Assembly (NCBI GenBank): GCA_016218685.1
Contig: JACRDD010000025.1
Span: forward strand, 1 to 40,137
DNA length: 40,137 bases
Direction: 5' to 3'
Source: Desulfobacterales bacterium
Lineage (GTDB): Bacteria; Desulfobacterota; Desulfobacteria; Desulfobacterales; Desulfosarcinaceae
Shown: in pieces, positions 15,218-23,249 of the stretch
How the letters are laid out: every line of letters begins with the position of its first letter
Position numbering within the stretch: the stretch's first letter is position 1
Position numbers and translations under genes: made by a program
Notes under the pieces: model-generated
The model's database searches: none
Seen by the model: the letters and a program-made list of their open reading frames with translations, nothing else
Told to the model about the DNA's origin: nothing

Positions 15218-18200
15218 TCAAACGTATTTTTTCATCGCATCGAGATATTCGGGATAGCGCGACAGGTAGAAGGCCAGGCCGCGTGCGAAGTCGTGGCCCA
15301 GCACGCCGTCGATGAACATCTGGCTGATGTCGCGCTGGCGGAGCAGCGTGAGCTGGGAGGTCACCAGCAGGTGGCGCTCCTCTTCATTGATGTTGCGCAG
15401 GAGCTGATCCAGGGCGCTGCGCGCCCGGGGCTGGTACATCCAGAAGTAAAGCAGGTCCAGGGCATGGATGGTGATGACCTTTTCCAGGTCGCGTGCCTCG
15501 AGGTGCGCATTCCGGCGGAAGCGTTCGGCATTCTCCATCAGATCGTAGGAATCGGCCTCGGGGAAGAGCAGTTCGAGCTGGGCGTAGATCGAAAGCAGCT
15601 CGGAGAGCTTCTGGCGGTAGTCGCGGAAGCGCGTGCGGATGTTGGTGTAACGGTCCGAGGTGCCTTCGATGATGCCGGCCATCAGATCCGAAGCCGCCTT
15701 GGAGATGACGGCGGCCCATTTTTGCAGCACATCGGTGACGGCCGGCACGGCGGCGGCCGAAAGGAGCTGGCCCACCATGAGATTCAGCCCGATGGCGATG
15801 GGGATCGACAAGGCGCTGCGGAAGAAGTTGGCGAAGACCACCTGCTTGGGCAAACCGCGCAGCGCATTGTGGCTTGAAAGATACAGGCCGTTGACGACGG
15901 CCATGATGGTGTAGAGCAACACCGGCGCGGTGGCGGTGGTGATGCCAAAGCCGCGTTCGAGCAGCACGGTTTTGGTCAGGTAGTCGAGCAGCGGCACCGA
16001 AAAGCCCGTGAAGAGTAGCGAATCGGCGATGCGGTCCCAACTGACGTAGGCGTTCCAGCGCAGCATGGGCGAGCGTCGCAAGCCGCCCCCGCCGAGCACC
16101 GACTGCAGGATGTTGCGCACGCCGGTGATGCCGAACCAGATGAAGGCCCCCAGGTAGGCCAGCAGCCACCACTCCTTGGTCAGGAAGAAGGTGAGGAAGG
16201 CCGGCACGAAGCCGGCCAGCACCTTGAGCAGGTTGCGCAAATGGGAGTTGATGTGGCGCAGGGGGATGCGTTTGCGGTGGTTGCGCGCCTGGGGGACCAG
16301 GGAGAGATCGTTGCGCATCGACTTGCGCACCCCGCCCAGGGTCACCACGTTGCCCTGATCGCTCATGCGGGTCTCCCGGCCCGCCACAAACCAATCCACC
16401 TGGCGGGTGGTCCCGAGCCACCACGGCAGCGATGTTCTCGAGATCTTGCCCCACCGTTCGGGTTTGTAACTTCGCTTTTCCCCAGGGAAATAGGTATGGC
16501 GGCGGTAGACGCCGATGTGGATCGGCAGCCGATCGCGGCCGATGCCGATATCTTCGGCGATCTGGCGGCGCGCACGGCGCGGCAGGGTTTCGATGACCGC
16601 CAGGCCCATGCCGTGGGCGCGCGGCGTGCGGCCGGTGGAGTCGCTGCCGATGCGCGCCTTGAGGGGTTTGGCCTGGTACATGGCCTGGAGCGAAGCGATA
16701 TCGTGCAATATGGCTCTGAGCTTGGTCAGGCGCTCCGCGTCGCCGGGGTCCTTGCAGTCTTCCACGCGTTGCACGATCTCCAGGATCATCCGTTTGAGCT
16801 TGATGGGGTTGTGGCCGTTGATGGTTTCTTGCAGGCGGCTGATGGCCGGGATGTGCGCCATGTGGTCGTTGGCCCAATCCTTGAGGTTGAACAGCTCCAG
16901 CCGGGAGATCATGCCGTTGCAATCGTAGAGCAGTTCGAGCACATCGGCCGCTTGCAGATGGGAGAGGTTCAAGGTGATGCGGTAGCCGGACTGCAAGGCG
17001 GCCAGGCGGCTCAGCAGGTCGGGGGGCGACAGGTTGAGCAACTCGGGCGTCGCGGGGTCGTCACTGGGAACCGAATGGTCGGGGATATCGGGGTTGTTCG
17101 CCGGCTTCAGGTAATCGGCCACCACCGCTTCCAGATCCAAAGGGTCCATGCGCTCGAACCAGGCCTGGATACGCTTGGCTTCGGCGGCATCGGCCGCGGC
17201 ATGGGCTTGCCGGAGCTGCTCGGCCTTGACGCGCAGGGCGGCGCGCATCTTCTCTTCGATGAACTTTTCCAGGTGGAGCACCGATTTCTGGCCGATGCCG
17301 ACGAAGGCCAGAAACGCTTTGGGGTCGATGGGGGCCAGATCCAGGCCGTAGTTTGCGTTCAAGGCCTTCAGGTGGCGTTGGTTGAAGGCCTCCAGCATCG
17401 TCATGACATGCGTCTGCTGGTATTGGGAGGCGCTGCGGCCTGCGTTCATCAGCGCCGCCACAGCCGGTTCTTCCAGGAAGCACAGGAAGGCCTGGGTATC
17501 GGGAAAGCCCCGGGGCACCCAGATCAGGTTGATGTATTTGCCGCGGAAGCGGGTATAAAACTCGATGCCGATGCGGATGTCGATCTCCATGATGCGGGCC
17601 GCTTCGGCCAGCTCGGCGGCAAAGCGCGGTTCGATGTAGTTGTAGTGCACCACGCGCAGGCGCCGGATGCCCTTGATCCAGGCGTCCATGATCAGGTGGG
17701 TGGAGGATTTGCGGCCCTTGGTGTTGATGTCGTGGACATGGTCGTCGAAGGAGATCTGGTTCCACTCCTCGGGCATCTCCAGCAAGTGGTAGTTGCGCAG
17801 TTGCTTGCGCACCCGGCGCGGCTTGCCCGAGGCCGCGATGCGGAAATCGTGGACCAGCTCCAGTTGCCGCAGCGGGTCATCGCCGGCGCGCACGGCCTCC
17901 TTCATGATCTGCATCAAGACCCGGGCCGTGTTTTTGGGCATGGGGCCTTCGGCGGTGTCCAGCACCTCGGCGCGCAAGGAACGCAGGGCGTCCAGGCGAT
18001 CGTCCATGCCGCCGACCTCCAGGGAGGTGAGCAGGTGGACCATGGCATAGGCGATGCGCAGGCTGCGCGATTCGGCCATCTCCTTGATCCCGTGGGGGTG
18101 GAAATGGCGGTAATAGCGTTTGCGGATATACTGCAAGTCCCGGGCGCCGGCGCCGGCGGCGTTGATGAGGCGGATCAACTCGTGGTCGCGGCGGTCGAAG

Positions 18201-18301
18201 TAGTACCGCGGAATCTTCAGGGCGGCATTGGCGGCCTTGAGGGACGGCGGTTTAGGGCTGGTCCGCAAGGCATTCTGATATGCGTTGTTGCTGGTCATCA
18301 C
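15218..18301 (-). CDS. large hypothetical protein: PHP-like N-terminal region and C-terminal membrane domain
   Basis: 1027 residues, not assigned to a named family. Residues about 180-275 recall a PHP-type metal hydrolase: DDHVHD (H188, H190), IKGIRRLRVVHYNY, MEIDIRIGIEF and LIWVPRGF fall in the order expected for PHP strands, but several canonical His/Asp ligands are not evident, so it may be degenerate. Residues about 340-400 are helical and Ala/Glu rich. From about residue 690 to 860 there are five or six membrane helices (VLAGFVPAFLTFFLTKEWWL and later), with a soluble helical tail of 170 residues. A fragment of it is duplicated at 13192-13288. It reads towards the antiporter gene; 15041-15217 between them has no supported gene. 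Confidence 0.75.
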   Translation of the reverse strand: MMTSNNAYQNALRTSPKPPSLKAANAALKIPRYYFDRRDHELIRLINAAGAGARDLQYIRKRYYRHFHPHGIKEMAESRSLRIAYAMVHLLTSLEVGGMDDRLDALRSLRAEVLDTAEGPMPKNTARVLMQIMKEAVRAGDDPLRQLELVHDFRIAASGKPRRVRKQLRNYHLLEMPEEWNQISFDDHVHDINTKGRKSSTHLIMDAWIKGIRRLRVVHYNYIEPRFAAELAEAARIMEIDIRIGIEFYTRFRGKYINLIWVPRGFPDTQAFLCFLEEPAVAALMNAGRSASQYQQTHVMTMLEAFNQRHLKALNANYGLDLAPIDPKAFLAFVGIGQKSVLHLEKFIEEKMRAALRVKAEQLRQAHAAADAAEAKRIQAWFERMDPLDLEAVVADYLKPANNPDIPDHSVPSDDPATPELLNLSPPDLLSRLAALQSGYRITLNLSHLQAADVLELLYDCNGMISRLELFNLKDWANDHMAHIPAISRLQETINGHNPIKLKRMILEIVQRVEDCKDPGDAERLTKLRAILHDIASLQAMYQAKPLKARIGSDSTGRTPRAHGMGLAVIETLPRRARRQIAEDIGIGRDRLPIHIGVYRRHTYFPGEKRSYKPERWGKISRTSLPWWLGTTRQVDWFVAGRETRMSDQGNVVTLGGVRKSMRNDLSLVPQARNHRKRIPLRHINSHLRNLLKVLAGFVPAFLTFFLTKEWWLLAYLGAFIWFGITGVRNILQSVLGGGGLRRSPMLRWNAYVSWDRIADSLLFTGFSVPLLDYLTKTVLLERGFGITTATAPVLLYTIMAVVNGLYLSSHNALRGLPKQVVFANFFRSALSIPIAIGLNLMVGQLLSAAAVPAVTDVLQKWAAVISKAASDLMAGIIEGTSDRYTNIRTRFRDYRQKLSELLSIYAQLELLFPEADSYDLMENAERFRRNAHLEARDLEKVITIHALDLLYFWMYQPRARSALDQLLRNINEEERHLLVTSQLTLLRQRDISQMFIDGVLGHDFARGLAFYLSRYPEYLDAMKKYV

Positions 18302-18344
18302 GACTCGATCGTAAGGGTGCGCTCATACGGGTGAACGGCCAAGT

Positions 18345-18363
18345 TATCGAAATTCGTTCGATA
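18345..18363. promoter_or_regulatory. 19-bp palindrome in a divergent intergenic region
   Basis: TATCGAA and TTCGATA flank a 5-base spacer, a perfect dyad of operator type, immediately followed by an AT-rich stretch (TTATAAA). It lies 44 bases upstream of the minus-strand 1027-residue gene and 139 bases before the TRL lipoprotein gene, so it could control either. The binding protein is unknown. Confidence 0.45.
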
Positions 18364-18501
18364 TTATAAAAAGAGGCTTGGAAAAGCAATCGGGATTGAT
18401 CTCGGGTCATTTTTCGGTTACACCACGGCCCAGCGAAATTGCGCTTCGGACCATCCCCAAACCGGCCATCCGTTGCGGTGGACACCAGACAGGAAACTAG
18501 C

Positions 18502-18804
18502 ATGCGACGATTCAAATGGTGGTATTGCGCGGTGATGCTGATCGCCGCCCTGAGCCTGAGCGGTTGCGCCTATGTGCATACCAAAACCCCTTTCGACACC
18601 GACCTGGATAAGACCGATTTGGGGACCAAGGTGGGCACGGCCGAGGCCAAGAGCATTTTGTGGCTGGTGGCCTGGGGCGATGCCAGTTACGAAGCCGCGG
18701 CGCGCAACGGCGGCATCAAGGTGCTCAAGCACGCCGACCAGGAAGACCTGGTGATCTTGTTCGGTCTGTATGTTCGCTGGCGCGTGGTTGTATATGGAGA
18801 TTGA
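18502..18804 (+). CDS. TRL-like family lipoprotein
   Basis: 100 residues from ATG 18502 (AGGA upstream). A type II signal peptide ends in LSLSGC, with the lipid Cys at residue 22. The mature part has the TRL family pattern: GTAEAKSILWLVAWGDASYEAAARNGGI, then a short strand region ending VVVYGD. TRL proteins are small envelope lipoproteins of unknown role, first noted beside tRNA loci. The next gene starts four bases after this stop and encodes a related protein, so the two are co-translated. An upstream in-frame extension to 18439 lacks a signal peptide and is rejected. Confidence 0.8.
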   Translation: MRRFKWWYCAVMLIAALSLSGCAYVHTKTPFDTDLDKTDLGTKVGTAEAKSILWLVAWGDASYEAAARNGGIKVLKHADQEDLVILFGLYVRWRVVVYGD

Positions 18805-18808
18805 GGGG

Positions 18809-19162
18809 ATGAAGCCCAAGCAGAGCGTGCGCCTGGCGGCGTGTCTGGGGCTGGCGGCGCTGTTTTGCGCCGTTTGGGGCTGCGCCGTGCGGCCCAGGGG
18901 GATCGTGTACACCAACATGCGCTTGCCGTTGACGCGCAATCTGCATTACACGCCCACGCCCTTGCAAACGCCCAATTCCGGGCGGACCCTGGAGATCAAG
19001 GAGCCGATTTCAGGACTGGGCCTATACGTGCAGGTGGACTCCAATGCCATCGGCGACATCGCCCAGAAGAACGGGATGCAGACCCTTTACTTCGCCGATC
19101 GGCAGTTTTTCAGCATTCTGGGAATCTGGACCACGGACAAAACCATTCTCTACGGTGAATAA
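18809..19162 (+). CDS. second TRL-type lipoprotein, paralogue of the preceding gene
   Basis: 117 residues from ATG 18809, with a GAGGGG site directly before the start. The signal peptide ends AVWGC, with the lipid Cys at residue 25. The C-terminal half (GDIAQKNGMQTLYFADRQFF then TTDKTILYGE) follows the same pattern as the upstream TRL protein (ILFGLY...VVVYGD), but the middle diverges and carries a Pro/Thr-rich segment. Probably an inner or outer membrane lipoprotein working with its neighbour. Function unknown. The inverted repeat element begins 22 bases after the stop. Confidence 0.7.
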   Translation: MKPKQSVRLAACLGLAALFCAVWGCAVRPRGIVYTNMRLPLTRNLHYTPTPLQTPNSGRTLEIKEPISGLGLYVQVDSNAIGDIAQKNGMQTLYFADRQFFSILGIWTTDKTILYGE

Positions 19163-19183
19163 AAAGCGGATAGGGAGTCTTCA

Positions 19184-19337
19184 TAATCAGTGTCCATCCG
19201 GGGATTAGATATTTTCGTCGAGTTCAAGGCGGGCGGAAATTTTAACCGCAGGAATATATGGACATATTTCGAGGATTAAAATTTTCGCCCAACACCGAAA
19301 TCGGCGAAAATAGCCATTCCCGGATGGACACTAATTA
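19184..19337. repeat. 154-bp imperfect inverted-repeat element (MITE- or REP-like)
   Basis: The ends are TAATCAGTGTCCATCCGGG and CCCGGATGGACACTAATTA, one mismatch in 19. Pairing continues inward: GATATTTTCG against CGAAAATAGC, and GGGCGGAAATTTTAA against TTAAAATTTTCGCCC, with the loop around 19255-19270. The whole element can fold into one long hairpin. It has no ORF. A terminal piece of the same element is at 13166-13189, so it occurs at least twice here. I recall similar TGTCCATCCGGG elements from Desulfosarcina-type genomes, which is unverified. Confidence 0.8.
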
Positions 19338-19488
19338 GGCTTTTCGAAGAATAGATTTGGGATATCCCCAATTGTCTTTTGCCCCCTGAAACCATAAGCT
19401 TCCTCTCAATAGAACCATCCGATCCAAAGGGCTTCTTCAAGCTGGTACTACATTATTAGGTCATCGATGCTTTCGATACTGCCGTGGC

Positions 19489-19502
19489 GGATCGAACGAT
19501 CC
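19489..19502. promoter_or_regulatory. 14-bp palindrome upstream of the lyase gene
   Basis: GGATCGAACGATCC is a perfect dyad 34 bases before the ATG of the rhamnogalacturonan lyase gene. It may be an operator or a leader hairpin. The rest of the 199 bases after the repeat element shows no other clear signal, apart from a GGAAGGAG ribosome binding site. Confidence 0.3.
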
Positions 19503-19536
19503 GGTCCGTTGGGCTGTGACGCGGAAGGAGTAAGCC

Positions 19537-21723
19537 ATGCACGCTTTGCGTAGAAACCTGCTTCTGGCGCTGCTGGGCCTGTTGATTTTCGGCGTGGAGA
19601 CGGTCGGCGCCGCGCGCACCATGGAGCGTCTGAACCGCGGCCTGGTGCGGGTCAACCAGAGCGGTGGCAATTTTTTGAGCTGGCGCCTGTTCGGCACCGA
19701 TCCGGCCGGCATCGGCTTCAATGTCTATCGCGGCACGACCAAGCTCAATTCCGCGCCCATCACCAATTCCACCAACTATCTGGACAGCGGCGGTTCGTCG
19801 AGCAGCAGCTACACCGTGCGGCCGGTGCTCAACGGCGTGGAGCAGGGCAGTTCGGAAAGTTCGCTGAATCTCTCCACCAATTATCTGCAAGTGCCTTTAA
19901 AGACCCTTTCCGGCCACACGCCCAACGATGCCTCGGTGGGTGATCTGGACGGCGATGGGGTGTACGAGATCGTCGTCAAGCAGGAGATGACGCCCCTGGA
20001 CAACTCCCAGGCCGGAACGACCGGCCAGACCAAGCTGGAGGCCTACAAGCTCAACGGCACCCTGATGTGGCGCATCGACCTGGGGGTCAACATCCGCGAG
20101 GGGGCGCACTACACCCAGTTTCTGGTGTACGATTTCGACAGCGACGGCAAGGCCGAAGTGGTCTGCAAAACCGCCGATGGCACCCAGGACGGCGTGGGCA
20201 CCTATATCGGCAACCGCACGGCCAACTACCGCAATTCGGACGGATACATCCTCAGCGGCCCCGAGTACCTGACGGTGTTCAACGGCCAGACCGGCGCCGC
20301 CATGGCCACGGTCAACTACCTGCCGGCCCGGGGAACGGTGAGCGATTGGGGCGACAGCTACGGCAACCGGGTGGACCGCTTCCTGGCCTGCGTGGCCTAC
20401 CTGGACGGCAGCCGGCCCAGCATCGTGATGTGCCGCGGCTACTACACCCGCATGGTGCTGGTGGCCTGGGACTGGCGCAACGGCAGTTTGAGCCGGCGCT
20501 GGACCTTCGACACCAACAGCGGCTACTCTTCTTATGCCGGCGCCGGCAACCACAACCTGAGCGTGGGCGATGTGGACGGCGACGGCCGGGACGAGATCAT
20601 GTACGGTTCGGCGGCCATCGACGACAACGGCGCCGGCATGTACAACACCGGTTACAAACACGGCGACGCCATGCACTTCGGTGACTTGGACCCCAGCCGC
20701 GCGGGCCTGGAGGTGTTCCAGATCCACGAGACCGACAGCACCCCGGGCGCGACCTTCCGCAACGCCCGCACCGGTTCCGTCTATTGGAAAACCGCCAACA
20801 AGGATGTGGGCCGGGGCGTGGCCGACGACATCACGGGCAGTTACGCCGGCGCCGAATGCTGGGGCTTCGGCGCGATCAACACGGCCGCCGGGTCCCAGAT
20901 CACCACCACCCAACCGGCCTCCACCAATCATGTGGTCTGGTGGGATGCCGACCTGCTGCGCGAACTGCTGGACGGCACCGCCATCACCAAATACAACGGC
21001 GGCACGCTGCTTTCGGCCGGCGGCTGCGCCGCCAACAACGGCACCAAATCCAACCCGGCCCTGCAGGCCGACCTTTTCGGCGACTGGCGCGAGGAGGTGA
21101 TCTGGCGCACCAGCGACAACGCCTACCTGCGCATCTACACCACCACCACGGTCACCACCAACCGCATCTACACGCTGATGCATGACCCCATTTACCGGCT
21201 GGGCATCGCCTGGCAGAACGTGGCTTACAATCAGCCGCCCCACACCGGTTTTTTCCTGGGCAACGGCATGAGCACGCCACCCACGCCAGACATCACCCTG
21301 GTGGGCGGCAGCAACAGCCTGCCTGCGGTGAGCATCACGGCGCCGGCCAATGGGGCCGCCTTCCGGGCCGGAGAGAGTATCATTATCGAATCCAGCGCCC
21401 AGGATGGCGACGGGACCATCGCCGGCGTGACGTACTATCGCAATGGCACCCAATTGGGCGCAAGCAGTTACGCGCCATACACCTATACCTGGAGCAATGT
21501 CACCACCGGAAGTTACGCGCTGACCGCCGTGGCCACGGACAACGATGGCGGCAGCACGACCTCGGCGCCGGTGAACATCACGGTCTCCAGCAGCAGTAGC
21601 AGTTCGAGCAGCAGCAGCAGTTCCACTTCGAGTTCGGGGGGGTGCGACACCTCATCCAGTAGCGGCAGCAGCAGTTCGAGCAGTAGTTCCAGCAGTTCCA
21701 GCAGCAGCGGCGGATGCAATTAG
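19537..21723 (+). CDS. secreted rhamnogalacturonan lyase (PL11-type) with Ig-like domain and polyserine tail
   Basis: 728 residues. The signal peptide covers about 1-25 (LLLALLGLLIFGVETVGA). The catalytic domain, about 27-590, begins with MERLNRGLVRVNQSGGNFLS and contains repeated FG-GAP-like calcium loops such as DLDGDGVYEI, DFDSDGKAEV and DVDGDGRDEI, the eight-bladed propeller pattern of PL11. An Ig-like bacterial domain follows (VSITAPANGAAFRAGESIII...). The last 45 residues are polyserine with two SSGGC repeats. PL11 enzymes cleave the rhamnose-galacturonic acid backbone of pectin by beta-elimination. Polyserine linkers usually precede a further binding domain, but here the protein ends. 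No other pectin genes adjoin it, so it is isolated and probably acquired. Confidence 0.9.
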   Translation: MHALRRNLLLALLGLLIFGVETVGAARTMERLNRGLVRVNQSGGNFLSWRLFGTDPAGIGFNVYRGTTKLNSAPITNSTNYLDSGGSSSSSYTVRPVLNGVEQGSSESSLNLSTNYLQVPLKTLSGHTPNDASVGDLDGDGVYEIVVKQEMTPLDNSQAGTTGQTKLEAYKLNGTLMWRIDLGVNIREGAHYTQFLVYDFDSDGKAEVVCKTADGTQDGVGTYIGNRTANYRNSDGYILSGPEYLTVFNGQTGAAMATVNYLPARGTVSDWGDSYGNRVDRFLACVAYLDGSRPSIVMCRGYYTRMVLVAWDWRNGSLSRRWTFDTNSGYSSYAGAGNHNLSVGDVDGDGRDEIMYGSAAIDDNGAGMYNTGYKHGDAMHFGDLDPSRAGLEVFQIHETDSTPGATFRNARTGSVYWKTANKDVGRGVADDITGSYAGAECWGFGAINTAAGSQITTTQPASTNHVVWWDADLLRELLDGTAITKYNGGTLLSAGGCAANNGTKSNPALQADLFGDWREEVIWRTSDNAYLRIYTTTTVTTNRIYTLMHDPIYRLGIAWQNVAYNQPPHTGFFLGNGMSTPPTPDITLVGGSNSLPAVSITAPANGAAFRAGESIIIESSAQDGDGTIAGVTYYRNGTQLGASSYAPYTYTWSNVTTGSYALTAVATDNDGGSTTSAPVNITVSSSSSSSSSSSSSTSSSGGCDTSSSSGSSSSSSSSSSSSSSGGCN

Positions 21724-21894
21724 CGACTGAGTTTTAAGTTTCCCCCTTTGAAAGGGAGGGTCCGGGAGGGATCCGTAGCATCACTTCTTCCTTTTCAGAG
21801 GGGGTCCTTTTTCACCCAGGGGTTCTCCGGAAAACGGGCAAGATCGAAATCGAGCGGGGGATCGTCGGTCCCCGGGACACCGGCGCCGAAAATG

Positions 21895-21930
21895 GAAGGG
21901 CTTCCGATCCGCGGGAAGCCCTTCTCTTTT
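21895..21930 (+). terminator. candidate rho-independent terminator
   Basis: GAAGGGCTTCC (21895-21905) pairs exactly with GGAAGCCCTTC (21914-21924) around an 8-base loop, followed by TCTTTT. It lies 170 bases after the lyase stop. A shorter CCCTTT/AAAGGG hairpin is at 21744-21756. The 335-base gap 21724-22058 otherwise shows no gene. Confidence 0.55.
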
Positions 21931-22058
21931 GGGGCCCAAAGCCTCCCGGTTGACTTTATGGGGCAATCCACTACTATCAGCCCAAGTCGATGGCGGCCGC
22001 CGACCGGTTCCGGAGGGGAACCGGACCGCCTACCGCCCAGGATAGAGGATCAGCCCGC

Positions 22059-23204
22059 ATGCACCCGTTGCAGTATCAGCAGACCCAGCGCTATTTCGCC
22101 CAGACGGCCGAAGGTTTCGAAGCCCCCGCCACCCAGGAATTGGCAGCCCTGGGGGCCACGGCAATCGAAACCGGTTTTCGGGGGCTGCACTTCAGCGCCG
22201 ATCCGGCGACGCTCTACCGCGTCAATTATCAGGCCCGCCTGCTCACGCGGGTGCTGGCCCCGCTGGCCGTTTTTCGGTGCAAAAATCGGGACGATCTTTA
22301 CCGGGAAGCCCGGCGCATCGACTGGCCCGGTTTGTTCTCCGTGGAGCACACCTTCGCGGTGTTGGCCAACGTGAACGCCAACCCCGGCCTGACCCATTCC
22401 AAATTCGCGGCCTTGTGCTTGAAGGATGCCGTGGCCGATGCCTTTCGCGAGCGCGGCGGCCGGCGGCCGGATGTGGATCGCGACAATCCGGACATCTGGC
22501 TCAATCTTTATATCGAAAAGGAGAGCGCCACCATCAGCCTGGACACCTCGGGCGGATCGCTGCACCGCCGGGGCTACCGCCGCGAGAGCGTGGCCGCACC
22601 CATGCAGGAAACGTTGGCCGCGGCCATGGTGGCGGCCTCGGGCTGGCATGGGCACAAGCCGCTCTACGATCCCATGTGCGGCGGCGGCACGCTGCTGTGC
22701 GAGGCGTTGATGCACCTGGGCGCCATTCCCGCGGGCTACCTGCGAGCGAAGTTCGGTTTCCAGTTCATGCCCGATTTTGACGCGCAGCAGTGGCGGCGGG
22801 TCAAGGGCGCGGCCGATGCCGGCATCCGTGCGCCCGAAGCGGGCCTGATCGCCGGCAGCGATATCGATGGCGCGGCGGTCAAAGCCGCCCGCAGCAACTG
22901 CCGCACCTTGCCCGGCGGTGAGGCGATCCAAGTGATCCAGGCCGATCTGCACGCGCTGCCGGATCTGGAAAACCGGGTGATTCTCTGCAATCCGCCCTAC
23001 GGCATCCGGCTGGAGGATGCGAACCTGGGCGCGTTTTATAAGGAATTGGGCAATTTCTTCAAGCGGCGTTGCAAAGGGTCCGAAGCATACATCTACTTCG
23101 GTAATCGCGAGATGTTGAAGCAGATCGGTCTGCGGCCGGCCTGGAAGCGGCCCATGCGCAATGCGGGGTTGGATGGGCGTTTGGCGAAGTTCGAGCTCTA
23201 TTGA
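22059..23204 (+). CDS. THUMP-domain class I RNA methyltransferase (RlmL/YcbY N-terminal type)
   Basis: 381 residues from ATG 22059; an in-frame extension to 21990 is low quality. The N-terminal part (YFAQTAEGFEAPATQELAAL) is the ferredoxin-like/THUMP module, followed by the SAM-dependent Rossmann domain with YDPMCGGGTLLCEA near residue 205 and the catalytic CNPPYGIRL near 309. This is the layout of RlmL, which makes m2G2445 in 23S rRNA, but without the C-terminal RlmK half present in E. coli. It begins a run of five genes on the same strand. The next (ABC-F) starts 45 bases later. Confidence 0.9.
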   Translation: MHPLQYQQTQRYFAQTAEGFEAPATQELAALGATAIETGFRGLHFSADPATLYRVNYQARLLTRVLAPLAVFRCKNRDDLYREARRIDWPGLFSVEHTFAVLANVNANPGLTHSKFAALCLKDAVADAFRERGGRRPDVDRDNPDIWLNLYIEKESATISLDTSGGSLHRRGYRRESVAAPMQETLAAAMVAASGWHGHKPLYDPMCGGGTLLCEALMHLGAIPAGYLRAKFGFQFMPDFDAQQWRRVKGAADAGIRAPEAGLIAGSDIDGAAVKAARSNCRTLPGGEAIQVIQADLHALPDLENRVILCNPPYGIRLEDANLGAFYKELGNFFKRRCKGSEAYIYFGNREMLKQIGLRPAWKRPMRNAGLDGRLAKFELY

Positions 23205-23249
23205 GGATCAAAATCGTATGCGTACGAATGGAATAGGGAAGGGTAAGGC

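Noticed and set aside
16241..18334. 697-codon plus-strand frame opposite the 1027-residue gene
   Set aside because: The minus-strand product has coherent membrane helices and conserved-looking motifs; the plus-strand one is Gly/Val/His-rich shadow sequence. Similar antisense frames at 10595-12529, 19897-21453, 23208-24731 and 30950-32515 were rejected for the same reason.
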